This document shows positions 20,077-20,771 of a stretch of 20,771 nucleotides of DNA, in pieces (the stretch's first letter is position 1; each line of letters starts with the position of its first letter). The notes below the pieces were generated by a model. That model had not been told where the DNA came from and made no database searches. It was given only the letters and a program-made list of their open reading frames with translations. A program made the position numbers and the translations under genes. This DNA is from Clostridia bacterium (GTDB lineage: Bacteria > Bacillota > Clostridia > Oscillospirales > CAG-272). The stretch is from NCBI GenBank assembly GCA_900769475.1, contig CAAGGQ010000094.1:1-20771 (forward strand), written 5' to 3'.

Positions 20077-20771
20077 ATGGAAAAACAAGAATACGAAGCC
20101 GAGCACGCGGAAGAGGCGATTGCCGATCCCGTGCCCCCGGATGAGTCCTCGGAGCTGACAGAAGAGCGTGCTTTAGAGACGGAAGACTCTGTGGAGGGGT
20201 CGGCAGAACCGATGGCAGAAGATTCCTTGGAGGATTCTGTAACCAAAGAGGGCGAGGCACTCCAAGTGCCTGCAGAATCTCAAGATCCCGCGGAGCTCTC
20301 CACCGTTGAACCGGAGCCGACGGTCCCGGGATTCGAATCTCCGGTTGCGGCCGCAGGCATTATGATCAAGCGCTCTCATCTGATCATTGGCGCTATTGTG
20401 GCCGTGGCTCTGATCGTGGGTGGTTTCTTTTTAGGTTTTTATCTAAGCGGTAATGGGGACGGTGGACTCTTTGTGGATCCCAATGCCCAGGATTACGGCA
20501 ATATTCAAGGCATTCCCGGAAACACCAATACCGACGGCATCTCGATCCCGGGATATTCCAAGGTGGTTTTTCCGGCCGATGAGCGCGATGTGAAAATGGT
20601 ACTGCTGAATCCCGAGGGCAATCCCTGCTACTTCCGATTTACGCTGATCCTTTCCCAAGCCGGGGAGGAGTTGGTAAAGACCAACCTGGTGCCTCCCGGC
20701 ATGGCGGTGACCGACCTTACCCTTTCTCGCAAGCTGGAAACCGGGGAATACGAGCTGGAGATTCTAATCGA
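20077..20771 (+). CDS. Acidic-tailed single-pass membrane protein (3' partial)
   Basis: An open frame of 231 residues runs from the ATG at 20077, after a GAGGA site at 20066-20070, to the window edge without a stop. Residues 1-about 95 are very acidic and low in complexity (Glu, Asp, Ser, Pro, Ala; repeated VPPDESSE- and EDSVEGS-like stretches) and should be cytoplasmic. A membrane segment at about 101-123 (LIIGAIVAVALIVGGFFLG) follows Lys98-Arg99. Outside lies a Gly/Asn-rich linker (about 124-153), then the beta-rich start of a domain with ISIPGY, LLNPEGNPCYF, VPPGMAVTDLTLSR and LETGEYELE. I know this outer pattern only as a recurring domain in surface-exposed proteins of Clostridia and cannot name a function. 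Only part of the protein is visible. Confidence 0.8.
   Translation, partial: MEKQEYEAEHAEEAIADPVPPDESSELTEERALETEDSVEGSAEPMAEDSLEDSVTKEGEALQVPAESQDPAELSTVEPEPTVPGFESPVAAAGIMIKRSHLIIGAIVAVALIVGGFFLGFYLSGNGDGGLFVDPNAQDYGNIQGIPGNTNTDGISIPGYSKVVFPADERDVKMVLLNPEGNPCYFRFTLILSQAGEELVKTNLVPPGMAVTDLTLSRKLETGEYELEILI

Noticed and set aside
1..20771. Search for CRISPR arrays, tRNA or rRNA genes, insertion sequences and integrase or toxin-antitoxin genes
   Set aside because: No regularly spaced direct repeats, tRNA cloverleafs, transposase or recombinase motifs were found by reading.

Overview
The window suggests a spore-forming, Gram-positive member of the Clostridia. The reasons are the sporulation genes ylbJ, yqfC and yqfD, strong AGGAGG-type ribosome binding sites, sigma-A-type promoters with extended -10 TG motifs, and the Firmicutes order rpsF-ssb-rpsR. 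Base composition is roughly balanced to moderately GC-rich. I see no rRNA, tRNA, CRISPR array, insertion sequence, phage or plasmid gene, so this reads as chromosomal core and near-core DNA. I would not name a family or genus.

Layout. (1) 1-1921, plus strand: three tandem paralogous histidine phosphatases, the first cut by the window edge, ending at a bidirectional terminator. (2) 1996-5221: a CPBP-family membrane protease (minus), an EIIC-like membrane transporter (plus) and a PAP2-family membrane phosphatase (minus), each with its own clear promoter and with hairpin terminators between convergent ends. (3) 5321-6904, plus: a promoter, an operator-like inverted repeat at the start site, and two tandem sugar-phosphate isomerase/epimerase-like TIM-barrel genes. 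(4) 6905-7172: noncoding, holding a multi-hairpin element and the terminator of the next operon. (5) 7173-8482, minus: rpsF-ssb-rpsR behind a strong promoter and an about 80-nt structured leader. (6) 8564-11051, plus: a lipoprotein-type metallo-beta-lactamase-fold hydrolase, a short-chain dehydrogenase and a VanY-type D,D-carboxypeptidase in one operon. (7) 11048-12152, minus: ylbJ with a candidate sigma-E promoter. (8) 12166-19956, plus: yqfC-yqfD-phoH-ybeY-(unknown membrane protein)-era-recO-mutS2, closed by a strong terminator. (9) 20005-20771: a promoter and the start of an acidic, single-pass membrane protein that runs off the window.

How it fits together. The long plus-strand operon joins sporulation genes (yqfC, yqfD) to ribosome-maturation and DNA-maintenance genes (phoH, ybeY, era, recO, mutS2). 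A promoter-like sequence inside yqfD could let the housekeeping genes be transcribed during growth. The rpsF operon couples two partner proteins of the small ribosomal subunit with single-strand DNA binding protein, and its leader has the look of an autoregulatory site.

I found no clear undescribed multi-gene system. The least explained signals are the interlocked stems in the rpsF leader, the multi-hairpin element at 6920-7065, the intragenic promoter in yqfD, the unknown gene between ybeY and era, and the membrane protein at the right edge.
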